A stretch of DNA of 12,336 nucleotides from Gammaproteobacteria bacterium (GCA_019136395.1 JAGVUH010000233.1:1-12336); one strand, 5' to 3'. Positions 1-10,287 are shown, counted from the first letter of the stretch. The notes: a model not told the origin generated them from the sequence alone. Numbers and translations: made by a program.

Positions 1-596
1 TGCCGGTCCCCGACCTTGCCGCACTCCAGGGTCACCGCCGGGCAGAACTCGCCCATGGCCATGGCCTGAATGCCCTTCGGGCGACGGAAGTACATGAGGG
101 TGCGGCTGAAGAGGGTGGCCAGGTGCAGGGTCTGATGGTCGAGGCGGTTGACCCCGGCGTAGTGGGGGTTGAGCCCGGTGTTGTTGTGGATGTCCAGGCT
201 GGCGAACAGGCCCCGGGTCCGCAGGATGGCGGTGACCTGATGCATCAGGTCATGCTCGGGGGTGGGGGCCAGTTCACTGCCCGGCCAGACGCGGTTGTAA
301 TCCGGCTGTTCGGGGAGGTGACGGACCCCCGCCGCCGCGGCGGCGACGTTGCCGATGAAGATGCTCAGGGCCCGTGGCAGCCGTAGTTCCCCAAAGCGCG
401 CCAGGCGGTGCTGGAGCAGGCCGCGCAGGGCCTCCCAGCCCACGGTCTCGTTGCCGTGTAGCAGCACGGAGAGGAACAGGGCGGGCTGGCGGTCGCCGGG
501 CAGGTGGATCAGGGTCGGCCCGCCCAGCAGGTCCTGGAGACCGCGGGTATCCCGGTCTAGGATGCCTTCGGGCAGGGCATGAAGTTCATTGAGCAT
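1..596 (-). CDS. M14-family succinylglutamate desuccinylase/aspartoacylase-like protein (3' end outside window)
   Basis: Reading leftward from the ATG at 596 gives 198 residues of an open frame that continues past the left edge, so the C-terminus is missing. The zinc-site signature of the AstE/AspA branch of M14 carboxypeptidases is visible: HGNE at residues 47-50 (His and Glu ligands), DIHNN at 135-139 with His137 as third ligand, and TLECG at 189-193 with Glu191 in the position of the catalytic glutamate. Family members cleave an amide bond of an N-acyl amino acid in the cytoplasm; the substrate cannot be read from sequence. No signal peptide is seen. It lies 59 bp downstream of the GCS2-family ligase on the same strand, so co-transcription is likely, and an amide-forming enzyme paired with an amide-cleaving one suggests a shared metabolite (inference). 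The start has only a weak ribosome binding site. The family is confident, the specific name is not. Confidence 0.8.
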   Translation of the reverse strand, partial: MLNELHALPEGILDRDTRGLQDLLGGPTLIHLPGDRQPALFLSVLLHGNETVGWEALRGLLQHRLARFGELRLPRALSIFIGNVAAAAAGVRHLPEQPDYNRVWPGSELAPTPEHDLMHQVTAILRTRGLFASLDIHNNTGLNPHYAGVNRLDHQTLHLATLFSRTLMYFRRPKGIQAMAMGEFCPAVTLECGKVGDR

Positions 597-655
597 GGTA
601 TTGATCAACAAGATAATGATCAGGATGGTAATGCTTCAGTTCTCAGCACTGGGCA

Positions 656-3338
<2,683 letters not shown>

Positions 3339-4220
3339 TTAGAACAGAATGAAATAGATGCCTCCCAGCATCAGGCCGCCGGCGGCCAGATGACGCCCCA
3401 GGCCTGCTTCGTGAAACCAGAGGGCGCCATAGAGGATGCCAAAGAGCAGGCTGGTGCGTTTGACGGCAATCATGTAGGCCACCTCCACCCGCGCCAGGGC
3501 AAGGAAATGGGTGTAGACCATCAGGGCGTTGGTGCCGGCCACGGCCAGTACCGCCCAGGTTCGGCGCCCGAGCCTGGTCAGGGTGCACGGCGCGGGCGAG
3601 GCGAAGAGCGTCAGGGAGACCAGCCCCAGCAGGACGAAATAGAAGGCACCGAAGGTCTCCGGCGGCAGGTGGCGCATGGCCCCTTTGCCCATCACCGCGG
3701 TCAGGCTGTAGAGAAAGGCAACCAGCAGCATGGCGCGGGAGCCGGGATGGTCGAGGATGGCGGCCAGGGGGCGGACCCAGGCACACCAGGCGCCGCCGCG
3801 GCGCGGTTCGGGCCTGAGGTTCAGCAGCCAGGCGCCGGCGACCACCAGCAGGATTCCCAGCCCGCCGCGCCAACTGATGATTTCGCCGAGCAGCAGGTAG
3901 CCGGTGAGGATGACGAAGACCGGGGTGAAGGCTAGATAGGGCAGGGTGAGGGCGAGAGGGTGGTCGCGGATGGCACGCATGTAGATCAACGTCGCCGCCA
4001 CTTCAATCGGCAGCATGGCCATCACCCAATACCAGAAGGCGGCGGGCTGGCGATTCACTAGCTCGAGGTCAGGCAGCCAGGGCAGCAGCAGCAGACCGGT
4101 GAGGCCGAGACGGATGAGGACCAGTTCCCGGGCCGAGTAGCCGCCCAGCCAGGCCTTGGTCATGGCGTCCGCGGTCGCGAGACAGAAGGCGCAGAACAGG
4201 GTCAGGGACAGCCAGTCCAT
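3339..4220 (-). CDS. EamA/DMT-family membrane transporter
   Basis: A 293-residue, strongly hydrophobic protein with about ten predicted membrane helices arranged as two EamA-like halves (roughly residues 5-135 and 155-290). Features of the drug/metabolite transporter superfamily are visible: an early helix with DAMTKAW, the MRAIRDHPLALTLPYLAFTPVF segment ending the first half, a cytoplasmic RPEPRRGG linker near residue 137, and the matching VEVAYMIAVKRTSLLFG in the second half. These are inner-membrane exporters or permeases of small metabolites; the substrate cannot be predicted. The ATG at 4220 has no strong ribosome binding site, but the frame starts directly with the first helix. It lies 54 bp downstream of dusA on the same strand and may be read from the dusA transcript. 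Its length is normal for the family. Confidence 0.85.
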   Translation of the reverse strand: MDWLSLTLFCAFCLATADAMTKAWLGGYSARELVLIRLGLTGLLLLPWLPDLELVNRQPAAFWYWVMAMLPIEVAATLIYMRAIRDHPLALTLPYLAFTPVFVILTGYLLLGEIISWRGGLGILLVVAGAWLLNLRPEPRRGGAWCAWVRPLAAILDHPGSRAMLLVAFLYSLTAVMGKGAMRHLPPETFGAFYFVLLGLVSLTLFASPAPCTLTRLGRRTWAVLAVAGTNALMVYTHFLALARVEVAYMIAVKRTSLLFGILYGALWFHEAGLGRHLAAGGLMLGGIYFILF

Positions 4221-4274
4221 GGGGAAATTTTCAGGCGATTCTGGCGTGCAAGAAGCCGGCAGACTCTTCCAGCC

Positions 4275-5363
4275 TTAGGCGATGGTGCTGGAGCCGAAGC
4301 TGACGGGGGTTGGGTCCACAGCCCCCGGACGGGGCGGCATGGCCCGCGCTAGAAGATCGATTCCGGCCCCCGGGCGGTGGACGTTCTCGCTCAGGGTGCG
4401 TCGCCAGCGCTTGGCCCCGGGCTGACCCTGAAAAAGGTCGAGGATATGGCGGGTCATGGCCTGGAGGGGCACCCCGGCGGCCAGCCGCTCCTCCAGGTAG
4501 GGGATCAGGGCCTCCAGGACTTGGTGTCGCTCAGGGAGGGGCCGGGGATCGCCGAAGAGGTCCCGGTCCACCCGGGCCAGGAGCCAGGGGTTCTGATAAA
4601 CGCCGCGCCCGATCATGACCCCCTCCAGGTGGTCAAGGAGAGGACCGGCTTGGTCTAGGTCGAGGATACCGCCATTGATGACCATGGGCAGGGCAGGGAA
4701 GTCGGCCTTGAGCCGGAGCACCCAGTCCGGGCGCAGCGGGGGGATGTCGCGGTTCTCCTTGGGGCTGAGGCCCTTGAGCCAGGCCTTGCGGGCGTGGACG
4801 ATGAGGGCATCGACCCCGGCGGCAACCAGGGCTGCGGTGAAGGCATGGAGTTCCGCGTAGCTATCGCGGTCATCGATGCCCAAGCGGGTCTTGACCGTCA
4901 CCGGGAGGGGGACGGCCGCCTTCATGGCCGCGACGCATTCCGCCACCAGTTCCGGCTCCGCCATCAGGCAGGCGCCGAAGCGACCGTTCTGGACCCGGTC
5001 GGAGGGGCAGCCGACGTTGATGTTGATCTCGTCGTAGCCCCAGTCCGCGCCCAGTCTGGCGCAGGCCGCCATCTGGGCCGGGTCGCTGCCCCCCAGTTGC
5101 AGGGCCAGGGGGTGCTCGGCGGGATGGAAGTCCAGGTGTCGCGCCCGGTCACCGTGGAGGAGGGCCCCGGTGGTCACCATCTCGGTGTAGAGGCGGGCGT
5201 GGCGGCTGATCAGACGATGAAAATATCTAGCGTGGCGTGTACTTAGGTCCAGCATGGGGGCAACGCACAGGCGCCAGGGGCTGTGTCGGGGCCAGCCATC
5301 CCGTGGCGTGATACTGGCCGGCTGCCAAGGTCCCAGGCTCCCATTCGGTATACTGTGGGGCAT
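4275..5363 (-). CDS. dusA: tRNA-dihydrouridine(20/20a) synthase DusA
   Basis: This FMN-dependent enzyme reduces uridine 20/20a in the tRNA D-loop with NADPH. With the 5363 start it has 362 residues and shows the DusA set: CVAPMLD at 33-39 (FMN site), LYTEMVTTGALLHGD at 58-72, INVGCPSDRVQNGRFGACLM at 115-134 with catalytic Cys119, VKTRLGIDD at 157-165, the DusA-specific HARKAWLKGLSPKENR at 190-205, VINGG at 228-232 and GRGVYQNPWL at 252-261. The start is uncertain. The frame stays open far upstream, antisense to the DUF599 gene. In-frame ATGs occur at 5363, 5375 and 5384, and no ATG, GTG or TTG lies between 5363 and the FMN motif, so the true start is at or upstream of 5363. The ribosome binding site is weak for all three. 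The neighbouring DUF599 gene is divergent. Confidence 0.93.
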   Translation of the reverse strand: MPHSIPNGSLGPWQPASITPRDGWPRHSPWRLCVAPMLDLSTRHARYFHRLISRHARLYTEMVTTGALLHGDRARHLDFHPAEHPLALQLGGSDPAQMAACARLGADWGYDEININVGCPSDRVQNGRFGACLMAEPELVAECVAAMKAAVPLPVTVKTRLGIDDRDSYAELHAFTAALVAAGVDALIVHARKAWLKGLSPKENRDIPPLRPDWVLRLKADFPALPMVINGGILDLDQAGPLLDHLEGVMIGRGVYQNPWLLARVDRDLFGDPRPLPERHQVLEALIPYLEERLAAGVPLQAMTRHILDLFQGQPGAKRWRRTLSENVHRPGAGIDLLARAMPPRPGAVDPTPVSFGSSTIA

Positions 5364-5408
5364 CGGCGAAATCATTATCGCCATTCCGTTTCTGCTCGTG
5401 GATTGGTC

Positions 5409-6086
5409 ATGCCCTTTAACTTCTCCGCCGCCTACCTCAGCGCCTCGTTCTGGAACCTGCTCGGGGACGTGGTGGGTTTCAGTCTGCTTATTCTCTACCA
5501 CTGGCGCCTGGGCTGGATCTACCGCCGCCACCCGGAGCGCACCAGCCGGGGGCGCGCCGACCGGTTGCGTCGCGCCTGGGTCGAAGCGGTGCGGGAGCGC
5601 AATGGGGATATTCTGGCGATCCAGACCCTGCGTAACTGGGTGATGACCGCCTCGGTCTTTGCCTCCACCACCATCGTGATCGGCCTGGGCCTGGTGGCCG
5701 CCTCCTTTCAGGGGCTCAATCTGGCTAATCTGTCCCAGGCCCTGAGCCTGGTACCGTCCGGCGGCGACCTGGCCCGGCTCAAGCTGCTGATGCTGGCAGT
5801 GGTCTTCTTCAGCGCCTTCCTGCGCTTCGTCATCGCCCTGCGTTTTTACAACCACGCGGGCTTCCTTGTCATTCTGCCCGCCAAGCATTTTCAGGGGGTG
5901 GCCGAGGATGAGATCGCCATCACCCTCAACCGTGCCGCGGGGCAGTATAACCGCGGTAGCAGGATGTTCCTGCTGACGATTCCCTTCGTCCTCTGGCTGG
6001 TGGGACCGGACTGGTTTCTGATCGGGGTGATCATCACCCTGTTGGCCCTCTACCGCTTCGACTATCTCGTCAAGCCCGGGGCCTGA
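5409..6086 (+). CDS. DUF599 family membrane protein
   Basis: A 225-residue protein with about four membrane helices (roughly residues 17-35, 80-98, 124-150 and 186-215). It matches the DUF599 family (PF04654), found in bacteria and plants, through the AIQTLRNWVMTASVFASTT segment at residues 70-88 and ALRFYNHAGFL at 143-153. The function of the family is not established. The frame is open upstream to 5283, but the ATG at 5409 is preferred because it begins just ahead of the first helix, has a GTGGA-like site upstream, and avoids a long overlap with the dusA coding region. The gene is divergent from dusA with a gap of only 24-45 bp, depending on the dusA start, and converges on the peptidyl-prolyl isomerase gene. 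Confidence 0.8.
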   Translation: MPFNFSAAYLSASFWNLLGDVVGFSLLILYHWRLGWIYRRHPERTSRGRADRLRRAWVEAVRERNGDILAIQTLRNWVMTASVFASTTIVIGLGLVAASFQGLNLANLSQALSLVPSGGDLARLKLLMLAVVFFSAFLRFVIALRFYNHAGFLVILPAKHFQGVAEDEIAITLNRAAGQYNRGSRMFLLTIPFVLWLVGPDWFLIGVIITLLALYRFDYLVKPGA

Positions 6087-6228
6087 GGTTAAATAGCCGG
6101 GAAATCCCCGATGGCTGAAGCGCAGAGGGCTCGCGTGGTGTCCTGTGGCGCTGACAGGAGCCGGGCTCCCCGCGAGCGGAGAGTCCCCCGCAGCGGGAAC
6201 CCCGATGCGTGGGGTGTGCCCAGAGGGA
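6087..6228. other. Convergent intergenic region with short palindromes
   Basis: These 142 bp lie between two converging genes, where terminators are expected. Several GC-rich inverted repeats are visible: GGG-AAAT-CCC inside an AGCC/GGCT pair near 6096-6117, CCCGC-A-GCGGG near 6187-6197, and ACCCC-GATGCGT-GGGGT near 6199-6215. None is followed by a clear T-run, so no single one can be named as the terminator. Confidence 0.35.
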
Positions 6229-7179
6229 CTACTTGGCCGCGGGCTTGGCCTCGGCTTTTGGCTCGGCCTTGACCTCACCCTGGTCACCGCCGGGCAGGGC
6301 GGGGGGCGCGGTCTGCTTGATCAGATCGGGGTTGAGATCGACCTTGGCCTTTTCCTGGAGGCTGCCGACGTACTGGGTGAGGGCCTCACGCTGCAGGGCG
6401 GCGACGATCTCGGGCTTAACGCTGTCCAGGCTGGGCGGTTCCATCTTACGGGTGTCTTCCAACAGGATGACGTGCCAGCCGAACTGGGTCTGGACCGGGG
6501 TCTTGGTGTAGTTGCCGGGCTTGAGCGTCACCACCACCTCGGCGAAGGCCGGGACCATCTGCTCGGGATCGAACCAGCCCAGGTCGCCGCCGTTCTTGCC
6601 GGTGGGGCCGTCGGAGTGGGCCTTGGCCAACTCAATGAATTCCTTGCCCTTTTCCAGTTCCTTAATCAGCTTCTTGGCCTCTTCCTCCTCCTTTACCAGG
6701 ATATGGCGGGCCTTGTACTCCTGACGATCGAGCTTGGCCACCTGCTCGTCATAAACCTTCTTGATCTCTTCCTCGCTGGGTTTGACGCCGGCGGCCGTCT
6801 CCTCCAGGGCCAGGCGGGAGAGGAGTTGCATCTTCTGCAACTCCAGGGCGTAGCCAAGTTCCGGCTTCTTGTCGAGACCCTTGGCCTTGGCGTCCTGGGC
6901 GGTGACGACGATGTTGATGAATTCGTTAAACGCCAGGTTCTGGAACTCGGGGGTATTCTCGGCCCGGGCGGCGCGCAGGCGCTCCCCGTAGAAGAGACGG
7001 AAGAGCCCGAGGGGGAACTGCTGGTCGTTAACGGTGGCGATGGTGGTGGTGTCCGGTGGCTCCGCCGGGTCCGCGGCGGGGGCCGCGGGCGCGGCCGGGG
7101 TCTTGGCTTCCTCGGCGGCCAGGGCGTTGAAAGACAGGAGGGCGGTCAGGCAGGCAATGGTCAACAGGCGCTTGTTCAT
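6229..7179 (-). CDS. Periplasmic parvulin-type (PpiC) peptidyl-prolyl cis-trans isomerase
   Basis: A 316-residue exported foldase. A typical Sec signal peptide is seen (MNKR, then a hydrophobic stretch, ending ALA at residues 19-21). An Ala/Pro linker follows, then a SurA/PrsA-like helical region at about 45-150 and a PpiC rotamase domain at about 155-245 with the conserved ARHIL (His159), NGGDLGWF and FGWHVILL (His236) motifs. The C-terminus carries a Pro/Ala/Lys-rich tail (about 290-316). Such proteins help fold envelope proteins in the periplasm; client proteins are unknown. There is no lipobox, so it is probably soluble. An AAGGAG lies 13 bases upstream of the ATG, a somewhat long spacing, but the signal peptide supports this start. 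It follows yciI by 92 bp on the same strand and may share its transcript. Confidence 0.88.
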   Translation of the reverse strand: MNKRLLTIACLTALLSFNALAAEEAKTPAAPAAPAADPAEPPDTTTIATVNDQQFPLGLFRLFYGERLRAARAENTPEFQNLAFNEFINIVVTAQDAKAKGLDKKPELGYALELQKMQLLSRLALEETAAGVKPSEEEIKKVYDEQVAKLDRQEYKARHILVKEEEEAKKLIKELEKGKEFIELAKAHSDGPTGKNGGDLGWFDPEQMVPAFAEVVVTLKPGNYTKTPVQTQFGWHVILLEDTRKMEPPSLDSVKPEIVAALQREALTQYVGSLQEKAKVDLNPDLIKQTAPPALPGGDQGEVKAEPKAEAKPAAK

Positions 7180-7230
7180 GCGGTTCTCAGGGCTCCTTGA
7201 AGCGGTGATGGAAAGGAAGTAGAGGTGAGC

Positions 7231-7254
7231 GGCAGGGATCCGTCTGGATCCGCC
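7231..7254. other. Hairpin between yciI and the isomerase gene
   Basis: GGATCC at 7236-7241 and 7246-7251 around a GTCT loop, extended by GGC/GCC with a two-base bulge. No T-run follows on either strand, so it may attenuate or process the yciI-isomerase transcript rather than end it. Confidence 0.35.
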
Positions 7255-7271
7255 GTCATTTACGCACCGGC

Positions 7272-7574
7272 TCAGGCCGGCAGGACCTTACGGAAGGGTT
7301 TGACCGTGACCTGAACGAAGACCCCCGCCTGGACATAAGGGTCCGCGTCCGCCCAGGCCTGGGCCGCGGCCAGGTCGGGGAACTCGGCGACGATCAGCGA
7401 GCCGCTGAAGCCCGCCTCGCCCGGGTCCTCGCAGTCGATGGCCGGATGGGGACCGGCCATGATGAGCCGGCCTTCATCCTGTAGGGCCCGCAGCCGCTCC
7501 AGATGGGCGGGGCGCACGGAGAGGCGCAGCGGCAGGCTGTGGGGCTGGTCGGTGGCGATGATGGCATAGAGCAT
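7272..7574 (-). CDS. yciI: YciI family protein
   Basis: A 100-residue protein very close to E. coli YciI (98 residues) along its whole length: MLYAIIATD at the start, [13 protein letters not shown] at residues 16-28 with His24 in the conserved putative active-site position, [12 protein letters not shown] at 34-45, [11 protein letters not shown] at 55-65 and [16 protein letters not shown] at 71-86. The fold is a dimeric ferredoxin-like one; the biochemical function is not firmly known. The ATG at 7574 was chosen over a longer frame because it matches the family start and has GGAGG nine bases upstream. That ribosome binding site sits within the last codons of yciB, whose stop is only 4 nt away, indicating translational coupling. 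Confidence 0.92.
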   Translation of the reverse strand: MLYAIIATDQPHSLPLRLSVRPAHLERLRALQDEGRLIMAGPHPAIDCEDPGEAGFSGSLIVAEFPDLAAAQAWADADPYVQAGVFVQVTVKPFRKVLPA

Positions 7575-7578
7575 GGTG

Positions 7579-8256
7579 TCAGGCCTCCGTGACCTCTTCT
7601 GATTCTGACGAACGGATGTGCCGGGCCAGGTACAACCCTTGGGCAATGATGAAGACGATGGTCAGTCCCAGCAGGCCGAAGAGTTTGAAATTGACCCAAA
7701 TCTCCTCAGCCGCCTGGGTATCCTGGCATTGGGCGAGCAGGGCACCGGTGAACTGCTCGGCGCAGGTGGTCAGATCGATTTCCGCGACCCCGGTCGCCGC
7801 TAGCAGGGCCTGTTGGGCACTGTAGAAGCCACTGAAGTCGTAGACCACGTAGAGATTGGCGGCCCCGGAGAGAAAAAAGAAACCCACCCACAGCAAATTG
7901 AGCCGCGGCCAGATGGCGGGGGGCAGGTCGATGGCGTGGGACATGGTGCGCTCGATCAGCGTCCGGTCACCGATGAAATGGCTGCCAAGAAAGACCAGGG
8001 CGAACAGCCAGTTGACCAGGGTCGGCTTCCACATGACGAAGATCGGGTCCTGCAGGGCCAGGGTCATGCCACCAAAGACCACCAGCAAGCCCAGGGTGGC
8101 GAGGTGCATCTTCTCGACCTTCCGGCTGCGCCACCAGACCCAGCCGACCTGCATTGCGGCGGCGGCGATGGCCACGCCAGTGGCGACATAAATGCCCGCC
8201 AGCTTGTAGGCAATGAAAAAGAGCAGGATGGGAAAGAAGTCGAGCAGTAGTTTCAT
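7579..8256 (-). CDS. yciB: Inner-membrane septation protein A (YciB/IspZ family) with an extra loop
   Basis: A 225-residue polytopic inner-membrane protein. YciB in E. coli interacts with cell-division and elongation proteins and affects envelope integrity. Family hallmarks are [14 protein letters not shown] at the N-terminus, the RKVEKM segment at 45-50, VVFGGMTL at 59-66, the [11 protein letters not shown] helix, [21 protein letters not shown] at 117-137 and [10 protein letters not shown] at 186-195. E. coli YciB has 179 residues; the extra length lies between the fourth helix and IWVNF (about residues 140-185) and contains Cys165 and Cys177. It should form an enlarged extramembrane loop, possibly with a disulfide if periplasmic (inference). 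The ATG at 8256 is chosen because the protein then begins like the family, with AGGA five bases upstream. It probably forms an operon with yciI. Confidence 0.93.
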   Translation of the reverse strand: MKLLLDFFPILLFFIAYKLAGIYVATGVAIAAAAMQVGWVWWRSRKVEKMHLATLGLLVVFGGMTLALQDPIFVMWKPTLVNWLFALVFLGSHFIGDRTLIERTMSHAIDLPPAIWPRLNLLWVGFFFLSGAANLYVVYDFSGFYSAQQALLAATGVAEIDLTTCAEQFTGALLAQCQDTQAAEEIWVNFKLFGLLGLTIVFIIAQGLYLARHIRSSESEEVTEA

Positions 8257-8604
8257 CGGCGTCCTGTGCTGGGTAGCGACCTGCCGTGGGAAAGGGAAGG
8301 GGCCCTTTGGTGCCCTGGCCGCGAACATTGGTCTATTACACACCATTTTGGGCAGGGAGAGGCCGTCGTTAACGTTCAAACTCGTGAAAGTCACCTGCCG
8401 TCACAGCCATCACTGGCAGTCTGGCACTGGCAGTCTGGTGAGCCCCTCATGAGGTTTTGCGGGAGAGCCATGACGCAAACTTTTGTTTTGCAAAGAGGTG
8501 GCGCGACTCCTCATGGCAAAGAGACGGAAGACACAACCTGTGAAGTTGATCACCCGCGGTGGTGCGTCGCGACCCCTCACAATAGTTAGAGTACTATTCC
8601 CCTG
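8257..8604. promoter_or_regulatory. Divergent intergenic region between yciB and rnm
   Basis: These 348 bp must contain the promoters for both divergent genes. No protein-like frame is present. Visible elements are a 14-bp perfect tandem repeat at 8411-8438, a 10-bp palindrome CCTCATGAGG at 8445-8454, a TTTGCG/CGCAAA inverted pair around 8456-8480, and an AAAGGG/CCCTTT hairpin near 8290-8307 that would fall in the yciB leader. A TACTAT hexamer at 8592-8597 lies just before the rnm GTG, but no matching -35 was found, so exact promoters are not assigned. Confidence 0.45.
8411..8438. repeat. Perfect 14-bp tandem repeat, two copies
   Basis: CACTGGCAGTCTGG occurs at 8411-8424 and again, identically, at 8425-8438. 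It lies mid-way in the divergent yciB/rnm regulatory gap. It could be a duplicated binding site or a slippage product. Confidence 0.9.
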
Positions 8605-9438
8605 GTGAACAGCCTGCATGACCTCCACACCCATTCCACCGCCTCCGATGGCACCCTGCGGCCCGCGGACCTGGTGGCGCGCGCCGCCGCGGTGGGGATC
8701 AAGGTCCTGGCCCTCACCGATCACGACACCCTGGATGGGCTGGCGGAGGCCGGCACCGCCGCGGCGGAGTTGGGGCTGACGCTGGTCCCTGGCGTCGAGA
8801 TCTCCGTCTCCTGGGGCGGGCGGACTATTCACATCCTCGGCCTGGGGATCAACCCCGCGGCCCCGGCACTGGCCGCCGGCCTGCTGCGCCTGCGCGACTT
8901 TCGGGGCTGGCGGGCCCAGGAGATCGGCCGGCGCCTGGCGGCCAAGGGCATCGAGGGGGCCTACGCCGGTGCCTTGGCCCTGTCCGGCGACGAGCGCTTC
9001 GTCGGCCGCACCCACTTCGCCCGCTTTCTGGTGCGGCGCGGCTATGCCCCGACCGTCCGCGACGTCTTTAAGCACTACCTGGTCCAGGGTAAACCCGGTC
9101 ACGTCAGCGGCGACTGGGCCAGCCTGGAGGAGGCCCTGGATTGGATCCTTGCCGCGGGTGGCCAGGCGGTCATCGCCCACCCCGCCCGCTATGGCTTCAC
9201 CGGCTTCAAGATGCGTAAGCTGATCGGCGAATTCCGCGAACTGGGAGGCGTCGCCCTCGAGGTGGTCTCCGGCAGCCACAGCCGCGACGAGGCCTGCGTC
9301 TTCGCTCAGCGCGCCCAGGAGCATGGCCTGCTGGCCTCCGCTGGCAGCGACTATCACGGCCCCGAGCATCCCTACCTGGAACTAGGCCGCCTGCCGAAGC
9401 TTCCGGCAAGCTGCATCCCCATTTGGGCGGACTGGTAG
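8605..9438 (+). CDS. rnm: PHP-domain 5'-3' exoribonuclease Rnm (RNase AM, YciV/TrpH family)
   Basis: A 277-residue PHP-superfamily metal-dependent phosphoesterase. E. coli Rnm trims 5' ends of rRNAs and degrades short RNA and pAp-type substrates. The metal-binding motifs are present: HDLHTHSTASDG at residues 5-16 (His8, His10, Asp15), LTDHDT at 37-42, PGVEIS at 62-67 (Glu65), HILGLGI at 76-82, VIAHPARY at 189-196 (His192) and SDYHGP at 248-253 (Asp249, His251). The protein ends in a typical ELGRLPKLP...W tail and has the normal family length. The start is a GTG; no Shine-Dalgarno is visible before it, so a leaderless or weakly initiated message is possible. yciO follows 41 bp downstream on the same strand, the same order as in E. 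coli, so the two are probably an operon. Confidence 0.9.
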   Translation: MNSLHDLHTHSTASDGTLRPADLVARAAAVGIKVLALTDHDTLDGLAEAGTAAAELGLTLVPGVEISVSWGGRTIHILGLGINPAAPALAAGLLRLRDFRGWRAQEIGRRLAAKGIEGAYAGALALSGDERFVGRTHFARFLVRRGYAPTVRDVFKHYLVQGKPGHVSGDWASLEEALDWILAAGGQAVIAHPARYGFTGFKMRKLIGEFRELGGVALEVVSGSHSRDEACVFAQRAQEHGLLASAGSDYHGPEHPYLELGRLPKLPASCIPIWADW

Positions 9439-9479
9439 GCCCAATCTTAGGCCAAACCTGACGACGGACGGCGAGTACC

Positions 9480-10106
9480 GTGGCGCAATTCTTCGACATC
9501 CATCCCGACAACCCCCAGCCGCGGCTGATCCGTCGCGCCGTGGACATCCTCCTGGACGGGGGCGTCATTGTCTATCCCACCGACTCTTCCTATGCCCTGG
9601 GGTGCCAGATCGGCGCCAAGGAGGCCATGGAGCGCATCCGCCGCCTGCGCAAGCTGGACGAGAAGCACAACTTCACCCTGGTCTGCCGCGATCTGTCCGA
9701 GATCACCACCTACGCCAAGATCGATAATCAGGGCTTCCGGCTGCTCAAGTCCCTCACCCCGGGGGCCTACACCTTCATCTTCGAGGGTACCCGGGAGGTG
9801 CCGCGGCGTCTCATGCACCCCCGGCGCAAGACCATCGGTATACGTGTGCCCGACAACCCCATCTGTCGCGAACTGCTGGGCACCCTGGACCAGCCCATCC
9901 TCAGCACCACCCTCATCCTCCCCGGTGACGACCTGCCCCTCACCGACCCCTACGAGATGCGCGACCTGATCGGCTCCCAGGTGGACCTGATCATCGACGG
10001 CGGCTTCTGCGGCTTCGAGCCCACCACCATGGTCGACATGAGCGGCGAGACCCCGGTCCTGATCCGGGTCGGCAAGGGCGACCCCAGTCAGTTCGCGGAG
10101 GCTTGA
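9480..10106 (+). CDS. yciO: YciO, YrdC/Sua5-family (L-threonylcarbamoyladenylate synthase-like) protein
   Basis: A 208-residue protein closely matching E. coli YciO (206 residues): AQFFDIHPDNPQPRLI at the start, GGVIVYPTDSSYALGC at residues 27-42, KHNFTLVCRDLSEI at 62-75, LTPGAYTFIFEGTREVPRR at 92-110, RKTIGIRVPDNPI at 116-128 and LSTTLILPGDD at 141-151. The family fold binds nucleotide and double-stranded RNA, and TsaC/Sua5 members make the threonylcarbamoyl-AMP used for t6A37 in tRNA. YciO is a paralogue and is not thought to replace TsaC in E. coli, so annotation as a t6A enzyme should be treated with caution. The start is GTG at 9480, matching the family N-terminus. It lies downstream of rnm in a likely operon. 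Confidence 0.92.
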   Translation: MAQFFDIHPDNPQPRLIRRAVDILLDGGVIVYPTDSSYALGCQIGAKEAMERIRRLRKLDEKHNFTLVCRDLSEITTYAKIDNQGFRLLKSLTPGAYTFIFEGTREVPRRLMHPRRKTIGIRVPDNPICRELLGTLDQPILSTTLILPGDDLPLTDPYEMRDLIGSQVDLIIDGGFCGFEPTTMVDMSGETPVLIRVGKGDPSQFAEA

Positions 10107-10178
10107 GCCCGGGCGGTCAGCGGGTTCCCGCACTCGGCTGCGATGCGTGGTTACCGTCCTTGGTCAATTTTTTAGTTG

Positions 10179-10192
10179 TTGAGATAAATCAG
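10179..10192 (+). promoter_or_regulatory. Candidate FNR/CRP-family binding site
   Basis: TTGAGATAAATCAG matches the FNR consensus TTGAT-N4-ATCAA at eight of ten fixed positions with correct spacing and symmetry. Its centre lies about 40 bases upstream of the start expected from the TAATCT hexamer at 10213-10218, the usual class II activator position. One site alone is weak evidence. Confidence 0.4.
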
Positions 10193-10287
10193 GAAAACGA
10201 GCAATTTAGGAATAATCTTCCTCATGCCTAATTGCCTATCAGTAATCGGTAATATTAGAATCCAGCCTTCCTCAGGCCCACTCCCGT

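Noticed and set aside
601..624. Two TGATCA motifs between the GCS2-family and M14 genes, considered as a regulator site
   Set aside because: The spacing and arms do not fit the FNR consensus, and the genes are probably co-transcribed, so no site is claimed.
5385..6287. N-terminal extension of the dusA frame, open to 6287
   Set aside because: The extra residues lie antisense to the DUF599 gene, are Gln/His/Gly-rich without a domain, and DusA proteins normally begin a short distance before the FMN motif.
8410..9369. 319-codon minus-strand frame opposite rnm
   Set aside because: Antisense shadow; the plus strand encodes a complete PHP-domain protein with all metal ligands.
10150..10173. Possible intrinsic terminator for yciO (weak stem before T6)
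   Set aside because: The stem needs a bulge and is only about five pairs, too weak to assign as a terminator.
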